NCBI RefSeq assembly: GCF_005048265.1
Contig: NZ_SUNH01000011.1
Span: 62,001-126,000, forward strand
Length of the DNA stretch: 64,000 nucleotides
From: Paracoccus hibiscisoli
Lineage (GTDB): Bacteria; Pseudomonadota; Alphaproteobacteria; Rhodobacterales; Rhodobacteraceae
Direction: 5' to 3'
Shown here: positions 34,186 to 42,339 of the stretch, piece by piece
How positions within the stretch are numbered: position 1 is the first letter of the stretch
How the letters are laid out: each line of letters opens with the position of its first letter
The notes under the pieces: generated by a model
The model's input: only the letters and a program-made list of their open reading frames with translations
What the model was told of the DNA's origin: nothing
The model's database searches: none
Program-made: the position numbers and the translations under genes

Positions 34186-34231
34186 TTGAGCCGGGGGCGG
34201 GTTCGTCCTATCACTTGTCTAGTTGTATAGA
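34186..34231 (+). promoter_or_regulatory. phnG promoter with candidate PhnF operator
   Basis: TTGAGC (34186-34191) and TATCAC (34209-34214) are spaced 17 bp, a plausible -35/-10 pair. Right after it come TTGTCTAG and TTGTATAGAAC (34215-34232), resembling the GTnTAnAC core bound by HutC-type repressors such as PhnF. Repression at the transcription start is therefore likely. A weak 11-bp GTCA/TTCA spacing also occurs at 34160-34174. Confidence 0.5.
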
Positions 34232-34233
34232 AC

Positions 34234-34698
34234 ATGGACCCGCGCCGCAAGATGCCCGCCAAAGCCCCGCCCCCCAATGAACGCCGCGACTGGCTGTCGC
34301 TGATGGCGCGCTCGGCCCCCGACCGGCTGGCGCGCGTGCTGCCCGACCTGCCCGATCATGACCTGCTGCGCGCGCCGGAAACCGGCAACGTGATGGTGCA
34401 GGGCCGGGTCAGCGCCACCGGCGCGCCCTTCAACATCGCCGAGATGACGGTGACGCGCTGTTCGGTCGTGCTGTCCTGTGGGACGGTGGGGCATGGCCAT
34501 GTGCAGGGCCGATCCCGCAGCCACGCCCGCCGCGCGGCGGTGATCGACGCGCTGATGCAGACCGGGGCCGCAGCCACGCTGACCCCCCAACTGCGTGCCA
34601 TGGAGGCAGAGGCGCAGGCTGCAACCACCGAACGCGCCGCCAAGGCCGCCGCCACCCGGGTCGAGTTCTTTACCCTGCAACGCGGAGAGGACACATGA
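34234..34698 (+). CDS. phnG: Alpha-D-ribose 1-methylphosphonate 5-triphosphate synthase subunit PhnG
   Basis: 154-residue subunit of the PhnGHI(J) core that couples phosphonate to ATP ribose. Core motifs are RDWLSLMARSAPDRLARVLP, PETGNVMVQGRVSATGAPFN and GTVGHGHVQGRSRSHARRAA. ATG 34234 begins almost at the predicted transcription start and has no ribosome site, so it could be leaderless or start at ATG 34252. It overlaps phnH by 4 bp. Confidence 0.92.
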   Translation: MDPRRKMPAKAPPPNERRDWLSLMARSAPDRLARVLPDLPDHDLLRAPETGNVMVQGRVSATGAPFNIAEMTVTRCSVVLSCGTVGHGHVQGRSRSHARRAAVIDALMQTGAAATLTPQLRAMEAEAQAATTERAAKAAATRVEFFTLQRGEDT

Positions 34699-35252
34699 CC
34701 GCCCTGACCGGAGGCTTTGCCGACCCCGCCATCCAATCCGCGCAAGGGTTCCGTGTGCTGATGCAGGCGATGGCCCGGCCCGGCACGATCCATGATCTGG
34801 CGTTGGCGGTGCCGCCCGCGCCCCTGGGCCGGGCGGCGGGGACGGTGGCCTTGCTGCTGGCCGACCCGACCACGCCGCTGCATCTGGCGCAGGGGCACGA
34901 TGCCATTCGCGACTGGCTGGCCTTTCATGCGGGCTGTCCGCTGGTCGGGCCCGACCGCGCGGCGCTGGCCCTGGGGCGGTGGGACGACCTGCTGCCACTG
35001 GACCGATTTGCGATAGGGCTGCCCGATTACCCCGACCGTTCGGCCACGCTGATCGTCGCGCTGGACCGGCTGGAGGCGCAGGGCGCCCGGCTGACCGGTC
35101 CCGGCATCCGCGATCAGGTCAGTTTGTCGCTGCCCGATATCGCGCCGTTCCGTGCCAACCGGGCGCTGTTCCCGATGGGGCTGGATTTCATCCTGACCTG
35201 CGGCGACCGCATCGCCTGCCTGCCGCGCAGCACCGTCGTGGAGGACGCCTGA
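34695..35252 (+). CDS. phnH: Alpha-D-ribose 1-methylphosphonate 5-triphosphate synthase subunit PhnH
   Basis: 185-residue C-P lyase core subunit with the N-terminal GFADPAIQSAQGFRVLMQAM, then ARPGTI, and the C-terminal LTGPGIRD and FPMGLDFILTCGDRIACLPR. Length and motif order match PhnH. Its stop overlaps the phnI ATG by one base (TGATG). Confidence 0.92.
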   Translation: MTALTGGFADPAIQSAQGFRVLMQAMARPGTIHDLALAVPPAPLGRAAGTVALLLADPTTPLHLAQGHDAIRDWLAFHAGCPLVGPDRAALALGRWDDLLPLDRFAIGLPDYPDRSATLIVALDRLEAQGARLTGPGIRDQVSLSLPDIAPFRANRALFPMGLDFILTCGDRIACLPRSTVVEDA

Positions 35253-36319
35253 TGTATGTCGCCGTCAAGGGGGGCGAACGCGCCATCGCCAATGCCCATG
35301 CCTGGCTGGCCGAGGAACGGCGCGGCGACCCCGCCGAGCCGCTGCTGTCGGTCGCGCAGATCCGCGAACAGATGGCGCTGGCCGTGAACCGGGTCATGGC
35401 CGAAGGGTCGCTCTACGACCCCGATCTGGCGGCGCTGGCGATCCGGCAGGCGCGGGGCGACCTGATCGAGGCGGTGTTCCTGATCCGCGCCTATCGCACC
35501 ACGTTGCCGCGCCTTGGGTCGTCGGTGCCGGTCGATACGGGCGCGATGGCGGTGGACCGGCGCGTCTCGGCCACGTTCAAGGACCTGCCGGGGGGGCAGG
35601 TGCTGGGGCCGACCTTCGACTATACCCACCGCCTGCTGGATTTCGCGGAGGCCGCCGCCATGGACCCCGCGCCCCTGGGCACGCCCGGCCCGGCGCGGGT
35701 GCCCCATGTCACCGCCATCCTGGACCGCGATGGGCTGATCGAGCCGGTGGCCCCGGACGACACCCCCGCCCCCGACCTGACGCGCGAACCGTTGGAGCTG
35801 CCCGCGTCCCGCGCGCTGCGCCTGCAGGCCCTGGCGCGCGGGGATGAGGGGTTCCTGCTGTCCCTGGCCTATTCGACGCAGCGCGGATACGGGCGCACCC
35901 ACGCCTTTGTCGGCGAATTGCGCATCGGCCGCGTCCCGGTCGAAATGGAGATCCCCGAGCTGGGTTTTGCCATCCAGATCGGAGAGATCGAGCTGAGCGA
36001 ATGCGAGACCGTGAACCAGTTCAAGGGCTCGCGGACCGAACCGGCGCAATTCACCCGCGGCTATGGCCTGGTCCTGGGCCAGTCCGAGCGCAAGGCCATC
36101 GCCGTCAGCCTGGTCGACCGCGCCCTGCGCTGGCAGGAGCTGGGCGAGGATGACAGCGGCGCCCCCGCGCAGGACGCCGAATTCGTGCTGTCGCATTGCG
36201 ACAACATCCAGGCCACCGGGTTCCTGGAGCATATCAAGCTGCCCCATTACGTGGATTTCCAGGCCGAGCTGGAACTGGTCCGCCGCCTGAGGCAGGAAGC
36301 AAACGAGGCCGCATCATGA
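35252..36319 (+). CDS. phnI: Alpha-D-ribose 1-methylphosphonate 5-triphosphate synthase subunit PhnI
   Basis: 355-residue catalytic nucleosidase-like subunit of the C-P lyase core, starting MYVAVKGGERAIANAH. It shows RRVSATFKDLPGGQVLGPT, FDYTHRLLDF, RGYGRTHAFVGELRIG and the C-terminal SHCDNIQATGFLEHIKLPHY. Length is normal. It overlaps the HAD gene by ATGA, which interrupts the usual phnI-phnJ adjacency. Confidence 0.94.
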   Translation: MYVAVKGGERAIANAHAWLAEERRGDPAEPLLSVAQIREQMALAVNRVMAEGSLYDPDLAALAIRQARGDLIEAVFLIRAYRTTLPRLGSSVPVDTGAMAVDRRVSATFKDLPGGQVLGPTFDYTHRLLDFAEAAAMDPAPLGTPGPARVPHVTAILDRDGLIEPVAPDDTPAPDLTREPLELPASRALRLQALARGDEGFLLSLAYSTQRGYGRTHAFVGELRIGRVPVEMEIPELGFAIQIGEIELSECETVNQFKGSRTEPAQFTRGYGLVLGQSERKAIAVSLVDRALRWQELGEDDSGAPAQDAEFVLSHCDNIQATGFLEHIKLPHYVDFQAELELVRRLRQEANEAAS

Positions 36320-36912
36320 CCACCATCGTCTTTGACATCGGCAACGTGCTGGTCCGGTGGGACGCGCATCAGGCCTTTCTGCCCACGCTTGGCGACCGCG
36401 CCTCGGTGGACGCCTTCCTTGCGCGCATCGAATTCGCCGCGCTGAACTGGCGCGCGGATGGGGGCGAAGCCTTTGCCGATCTGGCCGCCGAGATCCCAGA
36501 CCCGGACGACCGGGCTCTGTTCCTGTCCTATCTGACCGGGCATGCCGCCTCGATCGCGGAACCCATCGAGGGCAGCTGGGCGCTGCTGGGCCGCCTGCGG
36601 GCGCGCGGGCACCCGGTCCACGCCATCACCAACTGGTCGGCCGAGACCTGGCCCATCGGGCTGGCCACCCATCCGCGCCTGACGACCGCCTTTGGCGTCA
36701 CCATCGTGTCGGGGCAGGAGGGCATCACCAAGCCCGACCCGCGCCTGTTCGCGCGTCTGTGCGAACGGGCCGGCGTCCTGCCGCAGGACTGCCTGTTCAT
36801 CGACGACAGCGCGGCCAACGTCGCGGGCGCGCAGGCGGCGGGGATGGCCGCGCATCATTTCACCGATCCCGCCGCGCTGGAGCGTGATCTGACCGGGCGG
36901 GGGCTACTGTGA
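36316..36912 (+). CDS. HAD-superfamily hydrolase inserted in the phn operon
   Basis: 198-residue haloacid-dehalogenase-type phosphatase. Motif I is VFDIGNVLVRWD (only one Asp in the usual DxD position, typical of the YihX-like group), motif II AITNWSAE, motif III Lys in GITKPDPRLF, and motif IV CLFIDDSAANV. It lies between phnI and phnJ with 4-bp overlaps on both sides, so it is co-translated with the C-P lyase. It may dephosphorylate a ribose phosphate intermediate or repair a side product; the substrate is unknown. Confidence 0.88.
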   Translation: MTTIVFDIGNVLVRWDAHQAFLPTLGDRASVDAFLARIEFAALNWRADGGEAFADLAAEIPDPDDRALFLSYLTGHAASIAEPIEGSWALLGRLRARGHPVHAITNWSAETWPIGLATHPRLTTAFGVTIVSGQEGITKPDPRLFARLCERAGVLPQDCLFIDDSAANVAGAQAAGMAAHHFTDPAALERDLTGRGLL

Positions 36913-37769
36913 GCGATTACAATTTCGCCTATCTGGACGAACAGACCAAGCGGATGATCCGCCGCGCCATCCTCAAGGCGCTGGCGATCCCCGGATATCA
37001 GGTGCCCTTCGCCAGCCGGGAAATGCCCATGCCTTACGGTTGGGGCACCGGCGGGGTGCAGCTGACCGCCGCCTGTCTTGTCCCCGACGACCGGCTGAAG
37101 GTCATCGACCAGGGCGCCGACGACACCACCAACGCGGTCAGCATCCGCGCGTTTTTTCAGCGCACCGCCGGCGTCGCCGTGACCACCGCCACCACGCAGG
37201 CCACCGTGATCCAGACCCGCCACCGCATCCCGGAAACCCCGCTGACCGACGGTCAGATCCTGATCTATCAGGTTCCCATCCCCGAACCCCTGCGCTTTCT
37301 GGAGCCCCGAGAGACCGAGACACGCCGCATGCACGCGCTGGAGGAATACGGCCTGATGCATGTCAAATTGTACGAGGACATCGCCCGGCACGGCCAGATC
37401 GCGACCTCCTATGCCTATCCGGTCAAGGTCGAGGGGCGCTATGTCATGGACCCCTCGCCCATCCCGAAATTCGACAACCCCAAGCTGTCGGACAACCCGG
37501 CGATCCAGCTGTTCGGGGCGGGGCGCGAACAGCGCATCTATGCGCTGCCGCCCTGGACGCAGGTCGTCAGCCTGGATTTCGACGACCACCCCTTTGTCGC
37601 CAGCAAGGCCGACCATGCCTGCGATCTGTGCGGCGCGCGGGACAGCTATCTGGACGAGGTCGTGACCGACGACGTGGGCAGCCGGATGTTCGTCTGTTCG
37701 GATACCGACCATTGCACCACCCGGCGCGATGCGGGGCATACGGGCCGTCTGGCCGAGGTGGCGGCATGA
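36909..37769 (+). CDS. phnJ: Carbon-phosphorus lyase PhnJ
   Basis: 286-residue radical-SAM C-P lyase that breaks the C-P bond of ribose 1-methylphosphonate 5-phosphate. The unusual cluster ligands are Cys238, Cys241 and Cys263 in CX2CX21C, with Cys269 five residues further on, exactly as in E. coli PhnJ. The N-terminal IPGYQVPFAS supplies the glycyl-radical position (Gly29). A GTG start at 36909 overlaps the HAD stop (GTGA). All key residues are intact. Confidence 0.95.
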   Translation: MSDYNFAYLDEQTKRMIRRAILKALAIPGYQVPFASREMPMPYGWGTGGVQLTAACLVPDDRLKVIDQGADDTTNAVSIRAFFQRTAGVAVTTATTQATVIQTRHRIPETPLTDGQILIYQVPIPEPLRFLEPRETETRRMHALEEYGLMHVKLYEDIARHGQIATSYAYPVKVEGRYVMDPSPIPKFDNPKLSDNPAIQLFGAGREQRIYALPPWTQVVSLDFDDHPFVASKADHACDLCGARDSYLDEVVTDDVGSRMFVCSDTDHCTTRRDAGHTGRLAEVAA

Positions 37770-38521
37770 CGCCCCTGCTGTCCGTTCGCGACCTGGAGCG
37801 TCGCTATGGCCCGCGCATCGGCTGCACCGGCGTCAGCTTCGATCTGTGGCCCGGAGAGGTGCTGGGCATCGTCGGCGAAAGCGGGTCGGGCAAATCCACG
37901 CTGCTGTCCTGTCTGGCGGGCCAGCAGCGGCCCGACGCGGGCACCGTCACCTATGACGGGCGCGACGTGCTGGCGATGGCCGAATCCGACCGCCGCCGCC
38001 TGGCGCGCACCGAATGGGCGCATGTCCACCAGCACGCCCGCGACGGGTTGCGCATGGGGGTCAGCGCGGGCGCCAATGTGGGCGAACGCCTGATGGCCAC
38101 AGGGCACCGCCATTACGGCGACATCCGCGCCGCAGCCCTGGACTGGCTGGGCCGGGTCGAGATCGCGGGCGACCGCATCGACGACCGCCCGTCATCCTTT
38201 TCGGGCGGCATGCAGCAGCGGCTGCAGATTGCCCGCAACCTGGTGACCGGGCCGCGGCTGGTCTTCATGGACGAACCCACCGGCGGTCTGGATGTCAGCG
38301 TTCAGGCGCGTCTGCTGGACCTGCTGCGCGGGCTGGTGCGCGACATGGGCCTGTCGGTGATCATCGTCACGCATGATCTGGCGGTGGTGCGCCTGCTGGC
38401 CGACCGGCTGATGGTGATGACCGGCGGCCGGGTGGTCGAACAGGGCCTGACCGATCAGGTGCTGGACGATCCGCAGCACGCCTATACGCAGCTTCTCGTG
38501 TCCTCTGTCCTGCAGGTCTGA
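37766..38521 (+). CDS. phnK: Phosphonate C-P lyase system ATP-binding protein PhnK
   Basis: 251-residue ABC-type ATPase that docks on the PhnGHIJ core rather than on a membrane permease. Walker A GESGSGKSTLLSCLAG, signature FSGGMQQRLQIARNL, Walker B LVFMDEPTGGLDVS and the switch VTHDLAV are present. MAESDRRRLARTEWAHVHQH is the characteristic PhnK region. ATGA overlap with phnJ. Confidence 0.93.
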   Translation: MTPLLSVRDLERRYGPRIGCTGVSFDLWPGEVLGIVGESGSGKSTLLSCLAGQQRPDAGTVTYDGRDVLAMAESDRRRLARTEWAHVHQHARDGLRMGVSAGANVGERLMATGHRHYGDIRAAALDWLGRVEIAGDRIDDRPSSFSGGMQQRLQIARNLVTGPRLVFMDEPTGGLDVSVQARLLDLLRGLVRDMGLSVIIVTHDLAVVRLLADRLMVMTGGRVVEQGLTDQVLDDPQHAYTQLLVSSVLQV

Positions 38522-38525
38522 ACCC

Positions 38526-39209
38526 ATGATCGCTGTCGAAAACCTGTCGAAATCCTTCGTGCTGCACAATCAGGGCGGCGCGGTGATCACGGTCATGGCA
38601 GGGGCCGCCCTGCATGTGGACCCCGGCGAATGCGTCGGCCTGACGGGCCAGTCGGGGTCGGGAAAATCGACGCTGATGCGGATGATCCACGGCAATTACC
38701 GCGTCTGCGGCGGCTCGATCCGCATCGCCGGGGTCGAGCTGGCCGGGGCGGAACCGCGCGCCGTCATGGCGCTGCGCCGCGACACGCTTGGCTATGTCAG
38801 CCAGTTCCTGCGCGTGCTGCCCCGCGTGCCCACCGTGCAGGTCGTGGCCGAGCCGCTGCGCGCCCTGGGCGTGGCGCAGGAGGTCGCACAGGCACGGGCC
38901 GAATGCCTGCTGTGGCGGCTGAACATCCCCCGCCGGCTGTGGTCGCTGTCGCCCACCACCTTTTCGGGCGGAGAGCAGCAGCGCGTTAACATCGCCCGCG
39001 GCTTTGTCCACCCGTTTCCGGTCCTGCTGCTGGACGAGCCCACGGCCAGCCTGGACGCGCAGAACCGCGCCGTGGTCCTGTCCCTGATCCATGAGGCCAA
39101 GGCCCGCGGCGCGGCGATCCTGGGCATCTTTCACGACGCGGAGGCGCGCGACGCGGTCTGCGACCGGCTGGTCGATGTGACGGGGTTCACCCCGGCGCGG
39201 GCGACATGA
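38526..39209 (+). CDS. phnL: Phosphonate C-P lyase system ATP-binding protein PhnL
   Basis: 227-residue ABC-type ATPase with Walker A GQSGSGKSTLMRMIHGNY, LGYVSQFLRVLPRVPTVQVV, signature FSGGEQQRVNIARGF and Walker B LLLDEPTASLD. It acts with PhnK in the C-P lyase assembly. Four bases separate it from phnK and 4 bp overlap phnN. Confidence 0.93.
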   Translation: MIAVENLSKSFVLHNQGGAVITVMAGAALHVDPGECVGLTGQSGSGKSTLMRMIHGNYRVCGGSIRIAGVELAGAEPRAVMALRRDTLGYVSQFLRVLPRVPTVQVVAEPLRALGVAQEVAQARAECLLWRLNIPRRLWSLSPTTFSGGEQQRVNIARGFVHPFPVLLLDEPTASLDAQNRAVVLSLIHEAKARGAAILGIFHDAEARDAVCDRLVDVTGFTPARAT

Positions 39210-39736
39210 TCGTGGCCATCGTCGGCCCGTCCGGGGCGGGCAAGGATCTGCTGATCGCGGGGGCGCTGGCGGCGCGGCCCGACCTGCGGCTGGCGCGACG
39301 GGTGATCACCCGACCCTCGGATGCGGGGGCCGAGAATTTCGACGGCGTCACGCCCGCCGGCTTTGCCCGGATGCGCGATCAGGGGCGGTTCGCCCTGCAC
39401 TGGCAGGCGCATGGCCTGTCCTATGGCATCCCGCATGACCGGCTGGCAGGTCCCGGTCCGGTCCTCTTCAACGGCAGCCGCGCGGCCCTGCCGCAGGCGG
39501 TGGCGCAGCTGCCCGGGCTGCGGGTGGTGCTGGTGACCGCGCCTGCGGCTCTGCTGGCGCGGCGTCTGGCCGCGCGGGGCCGCGAGGCGCAGGCCGACAT
39601 CACGGCCCGGCTGGCGCGGGCGGACCGGGCCATACCCGCGGGCATCGCCCATGTCACGGTGGTGAACGACGGCACGCCCGATACGGGCATCGCGCGCCTG
39701 CTGGCCGCGCTTCAGCCCGACAGGGTTGCGCGGTGA
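39206..39736 (+). CDS. phnN: Ribose 1,5-bisphosphate phosphokinase
   Basis: 176-residue guanylate-kinase-like enzyme that makes PRPP from ribose 1,5-bisphosphate, the final salvage step of the C-P lyase pathway. P-loop GPSGAGKDLLI is followed by ARRVITRPSDAGAENFDGVT and FALHWQAHGLSYGIP. Its 3' end overlaps the convergent DUF1045 gene by 25 bp. Confidence 0.92.
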   Translation: MIVAIVGPSGAGKDLLIAGALAARPDLRLARRVITRPSDAGAENFDGVTPAGFARMRDQGRFALHWQAHGLSYGIPHDRLAGPGPVLFNGSRAALPQAVAQLPGLRVVLVTAPAALLARRLAARGREAQADITARLARADRAIPAGIAHVTVVNDGTPDTGIARLLAALQPDRVAR

Positions 39737-40395
39737 CGCAGGTGGAACCGGCCCTGCGCGTCCTCGGCCATCAGGCACAGATCGGCGATCACGAAGGGCG
39801 CGGGCAGCACCGGCGCCAGATGATCCTGCAGGACGGCGGCGACGGCCCGGGCCTCGGCCGGGGGCAGGCGGTCGGTCAGGGTCAGGTGGAACCGGAACTC
39901 CTCCATGACAAAGGGATAGCCCCACCGAACCAGCAGCGCGCGCTGGCGCGGGGTCAGCGTCTCGGGGCGGCGGCGGGCGATGTCATCGGGTGTCAGGGCC
40001 GTGCGCAGCGGATCGGTGCCCCGCACGACCCCCCGGGCCAGCGCCGACAGCGCCGTGTCGCAGCCCGTGGGGATCAGCGCCAGGAACCCGTGCAGGTCGC
40101 GGATCTCCAGCCCGGCGCAGCGCACGGGGGCCAGCCGCGCGGCAAGGCCGTCCAACGCGGCGATCAGCCCGGCCTCAGGGACGGCAGGCCGGAACGGTGC
40201 GCGGATCGTGCCGTGAAAGCCATAGGCACTTGGGCTGGTGGTCAGGGCCGCCGCCGGGCGCGGCAGGCCGGGCAGGTCGGGCTGCGCGACGCCTGCGCCC
40301 CGCGCCGCGTCCCAGCCCAGCCATGCGGCCATCGCATCCGCGAACGGTCCCGCTTGCGGGACGTAATAGACGGCATATCTGCTGAACTGATCCAT
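39712..40395 (-). CDS. DUF1045 phosphonate-associated protein (2H phosphoesterase-like)
   Basis: 227-residue protein known almost only from phn clusters. The N-terminal RYAVYYVPQAGPFADAMAAW fits the family, and two His-x-[ST] motifs, HGTI and HLTL, match the 2H phosphoesterase fold. PhnP, the cyclic phosphodiesterase that opens ribose 1,2-cyclic phosphate, is absent from the window. This protein is therefore a candidate replacement, which is inference. It is divergent from phnM and its start is 20 bases from the Pho box. Confidence 0.84.
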   Translation of the reverse strand: MDQFSRYAVYYVPQAGPFADAMAAWLGWDAARGAGVAQPDLPGLPRPAAALTTSPSAYGFHGTIRAPFRPAVPEAGLIAALDGLAARLAPVRCAGLEIRDLHGFLALIPTGCDTALSALARGVVRGTDPLRTALTPDDIARRRPETLTPRQRALLVRWGYPFVMEEFRFHLTLTDRLPPAEARAVAAVLQDHLAPVLPAPFVIADLCLMAEDAQGRFHLRHRATLSG

Positions 40396-40415
40396 GCCAC
40401 CCGCCTAACCGGAAA

Positions 40416-40433
40416 CTGTCACACCGCTGTGAC
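40416..40433 (+). promoter_or_regulatory. Pho box between DUF1045 gene and phnM
   Basis: CTGTCAC-ACCG-CTGTGAC: two near-consensus PhoB half-sites with the canonical 11-bp spacing. The second half reads GTGACAC on the other strand side, so the site could serve both divergent genes. Distance to phnM ATG is 54 bases. Confidence 0.75.
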
Positions 40434-40487
40434 ACCCGGATGGCACATCACCCGCTTTGACCCCGCGCTTCAAGACAGGACTTTCCG

Positions 40488-41627
40488 ATGACCGAGACGA
40501 TCCTTGCCAACGCCATGCTGGTTCTGCCCGACGAGGTCGTGGCCGGCCATCTGGTCCTGCGCGACGGCCGCATCGCGGCGATCGGACAGGGTCGGTCTGT
40601 GCCCTCGGGCGCCATCGATTGCGGCGGCGACCTGCTGTCGCCCGGTCTGATCGAATTGCACACCGACAACTTGGAACGCCACATGGAGCCGCGCCCCGGC
40701 GTGGACTGGCCCCATGCGGCGGCGATCATCGCGCATGACGCCGAACTGGCCAGCGTGGGCATCACCACGGTCTTTGACGCGCTGCGGGTGGGGTCGGTGG
40801 TGACCGACAACAACGCGGGATACGACGAATACGCCCGCGCCGTCGCCGACGAGATCCTGGAGCTGCGCGCGCAGGGCGCCCTGCGGATCAGCCATTTCCT
40901 GCATCTGCGCGCCGAGATCTGTTCCCAGACCCTGACCCAGGAGTTGGAGAAGTTCGGCCCCGCCGACCGCATCGGCATCGTCAGCCTGATGGATCACACC
41001 CCCGGCGAACGCCAGTTCCGCGATGTCAGCAAGCTGCGCGACTATGTCATCGGCAAGAAGGGCCTGTCCGAGGATCAGTTCCAGGCCCATGTCGTCGAAC
41101 AGCAGGCGCTGCGCGCGCGGGTGGGCGACGCGCATGAGGCCGCAGCCGTGGCGCATGCCCGCCGCTATGGCGCGGTGCTGGCCAGCCATGACGACACCAC
41201 CGCGCCGGAGGTCGCCGTCAGCGCGGGCCATGGCTGTCACTTCGCCGAATTCCCGACCACGGTCGAGGCGGCGCAGGCCTGCCGCGATCATGCGATCGGG
41301 GTGATGATGGGCGCGCCGAACCTGATCCGCGGCGGCTCTCACAGCGGCAATGTCTCGGCGGTGGCGCTGGCGCGGGCGGAGCTGCTGGACATCCTGTCGT
41401 CGGATTACGTGCCCGCCTCGCTGTTGTCGGGCGCGCTGATGCTGGGCGATCTGTGGGGCGATATGGCGCGCGGGCTGGCCACGGTGACCGCAGCCCCCGC
41501 CGCCGCCGTGGGCCTCAAGGACCGGGGCCACATCGCGGAGGGCGCGCGCGCCGACCTGATCCGCATCCACCGCGTGGGAACCGCGGGCGCGCTGCGCGGC
41601 ACCTGGGTGCAGGGACAGCGGCTGTAG
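40488..41627 (+). CDS. phnM: Alpha-D-ribose 1-methylphosphonate 5-triphosphate diphosphatase
   Basis: 379-residue amidohydrolase-fold enzyme that removes pyrophosphate from the PhnGHIL product before PhnJ acts. Metal and family motifs are LSPGLIELHTDNLERHMEPR, the GVDWPHAAAIIAHDAELASV segment, SLMDHTPGERQF, LASHDDTTAPEV and GAPNLIRGGSHSGNVSA. The N-terminus MTETILANAMLVLPDEVV fixes the start. It has its own Pho-box promoter and ends 7 bases from the convergent arsH stop. Confidence 0.94.
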   Translation: MTETILANAMLVLPDEVVAGHLVLRDGRIAAIGQGRSVPSGAIDCGGDLLSPGLIELHTDNLERHMEPRPGVDWPHAAAIIAHDAELASVGITTVFDALRVGSVVTDNNAGYDEYARAVADEILELRAQGALRISHFLHLRAEICSQTLTQELEKFGPADRIGIVSLMDHTPGERQFRDVSKLRDYVIGKKGLSEDQFQAHVVEQQALRARVGDAHEAAAVAHARRYGAVLASHDDTTAPEVAVSAGHGCHFAEFPTTVEAAQACRDHAIGVMMGAPNLIRGGSHSGNVSAVALARAELLDILSSDYVPASLLSGALMLGDLWGDMARGLATVTAAPAAAVGLKDRGHIAEGARADLIRIHRVGTAGALRGTWVQGQRL

Positions 41628-41634
41628 GGGCCGC

Positions 41635-42339
41635 TCAGACCGCGCGGGACTGGTTCACGCGCGCGGACAGGGCGGCGTGATCCTCGACCCGTTCGGAGTA
41701 GCGGTCAACCAGCGTGTCGCGGATGTCGCGCGTCAGCAGGGTGAAGCGGACCAGCTCCTCCATCACGTCGACGATGCGGTCGTAATAGGGCGAGGGCTTC
41801 ATGCGGTCGTCATCGCCGAATTCGTCCCAGGCCTTGGCGACCGAGGATTGGTTGGGGATCGTCAGCAGCCGCATCCAGCGCCCCAGGATGCGCAGCTGGT
41901 TCACGGTGTTAAAGCTTTGGCTGCCGCCGCAGACCTGCATCACGGCCAGCGTCTTGCCCTGCGTGGGACGCACGCCGCCCAGGGACAGCGGGATCCAGTC
42001 GATCTGCGACTTCATCACTCCGGTCATCGCGCCGTGGCGTTCGGGGCTGGACCAGACCATCCCCTCGCACCAGCCGACCAGATCGCGCAGCTCCGCGACC
42101 TTGGGGTGGTCGGCATCGGTGGCGTCGGGCAAGGGCAGGTCGCGCGGATCGAACAGGCGCGCCTCGGCACCCAGAGTGTCCAGGATGCGGGCGGCCTCCT
42201 CGGCGGTCAGGCGCGAGAAGCTGCGCGCGCGCAGCGATCCGTACAGGATCAGGATGCGCGGCCTGTGGGTCGAGAGCTGCGCCGGGCGCAGGCTTGCGGG
42301 GTCGATGGGGGGCAGCAGGTCGGGGCGCAGGGCGGACAT
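41635..42339 (-). CDS. arsH: ArsH-type NADPH-dependent organoarsenical reductase/oxidase
   Basis: 234-residue flavodoxin-like FMN protein. [20 protein letters not shown] is the phosphate-binding loop; [20 protein letters not shown] and [20 protein letters not shown] are diagnostic of ArsH. It oxidises trivalent organoarsenicals or reduces metals and quinones with NADPH. Its start shares bases with the acr3 stop, so acr3 and arsH are translated together. The C-terminal ~20 residues ([17 protein letters not shown]) are the usual tail. Confidence 0.93.
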   Translation of the reverse strand: MSALRPDLLPPIDPASLRPAQLSTHRPRILILYGSLRARSFSRLTAEEAARILDTLGAEARLFDPRDLPLPDATDADHPKVAELRDLVGWCEGMVWSSPERHGAMTGVMKSQIDWIPLSLGGVRPTQGKTLAVMQVCGGSQSFNTVNQLRILGRWMRLLTIPNQSSVAKAWDEFGDDDRMKPSPYYDRIVDVMEELVRFTLLTRDIRDTLVDRYSERVEDHAALSARVNQSRAV

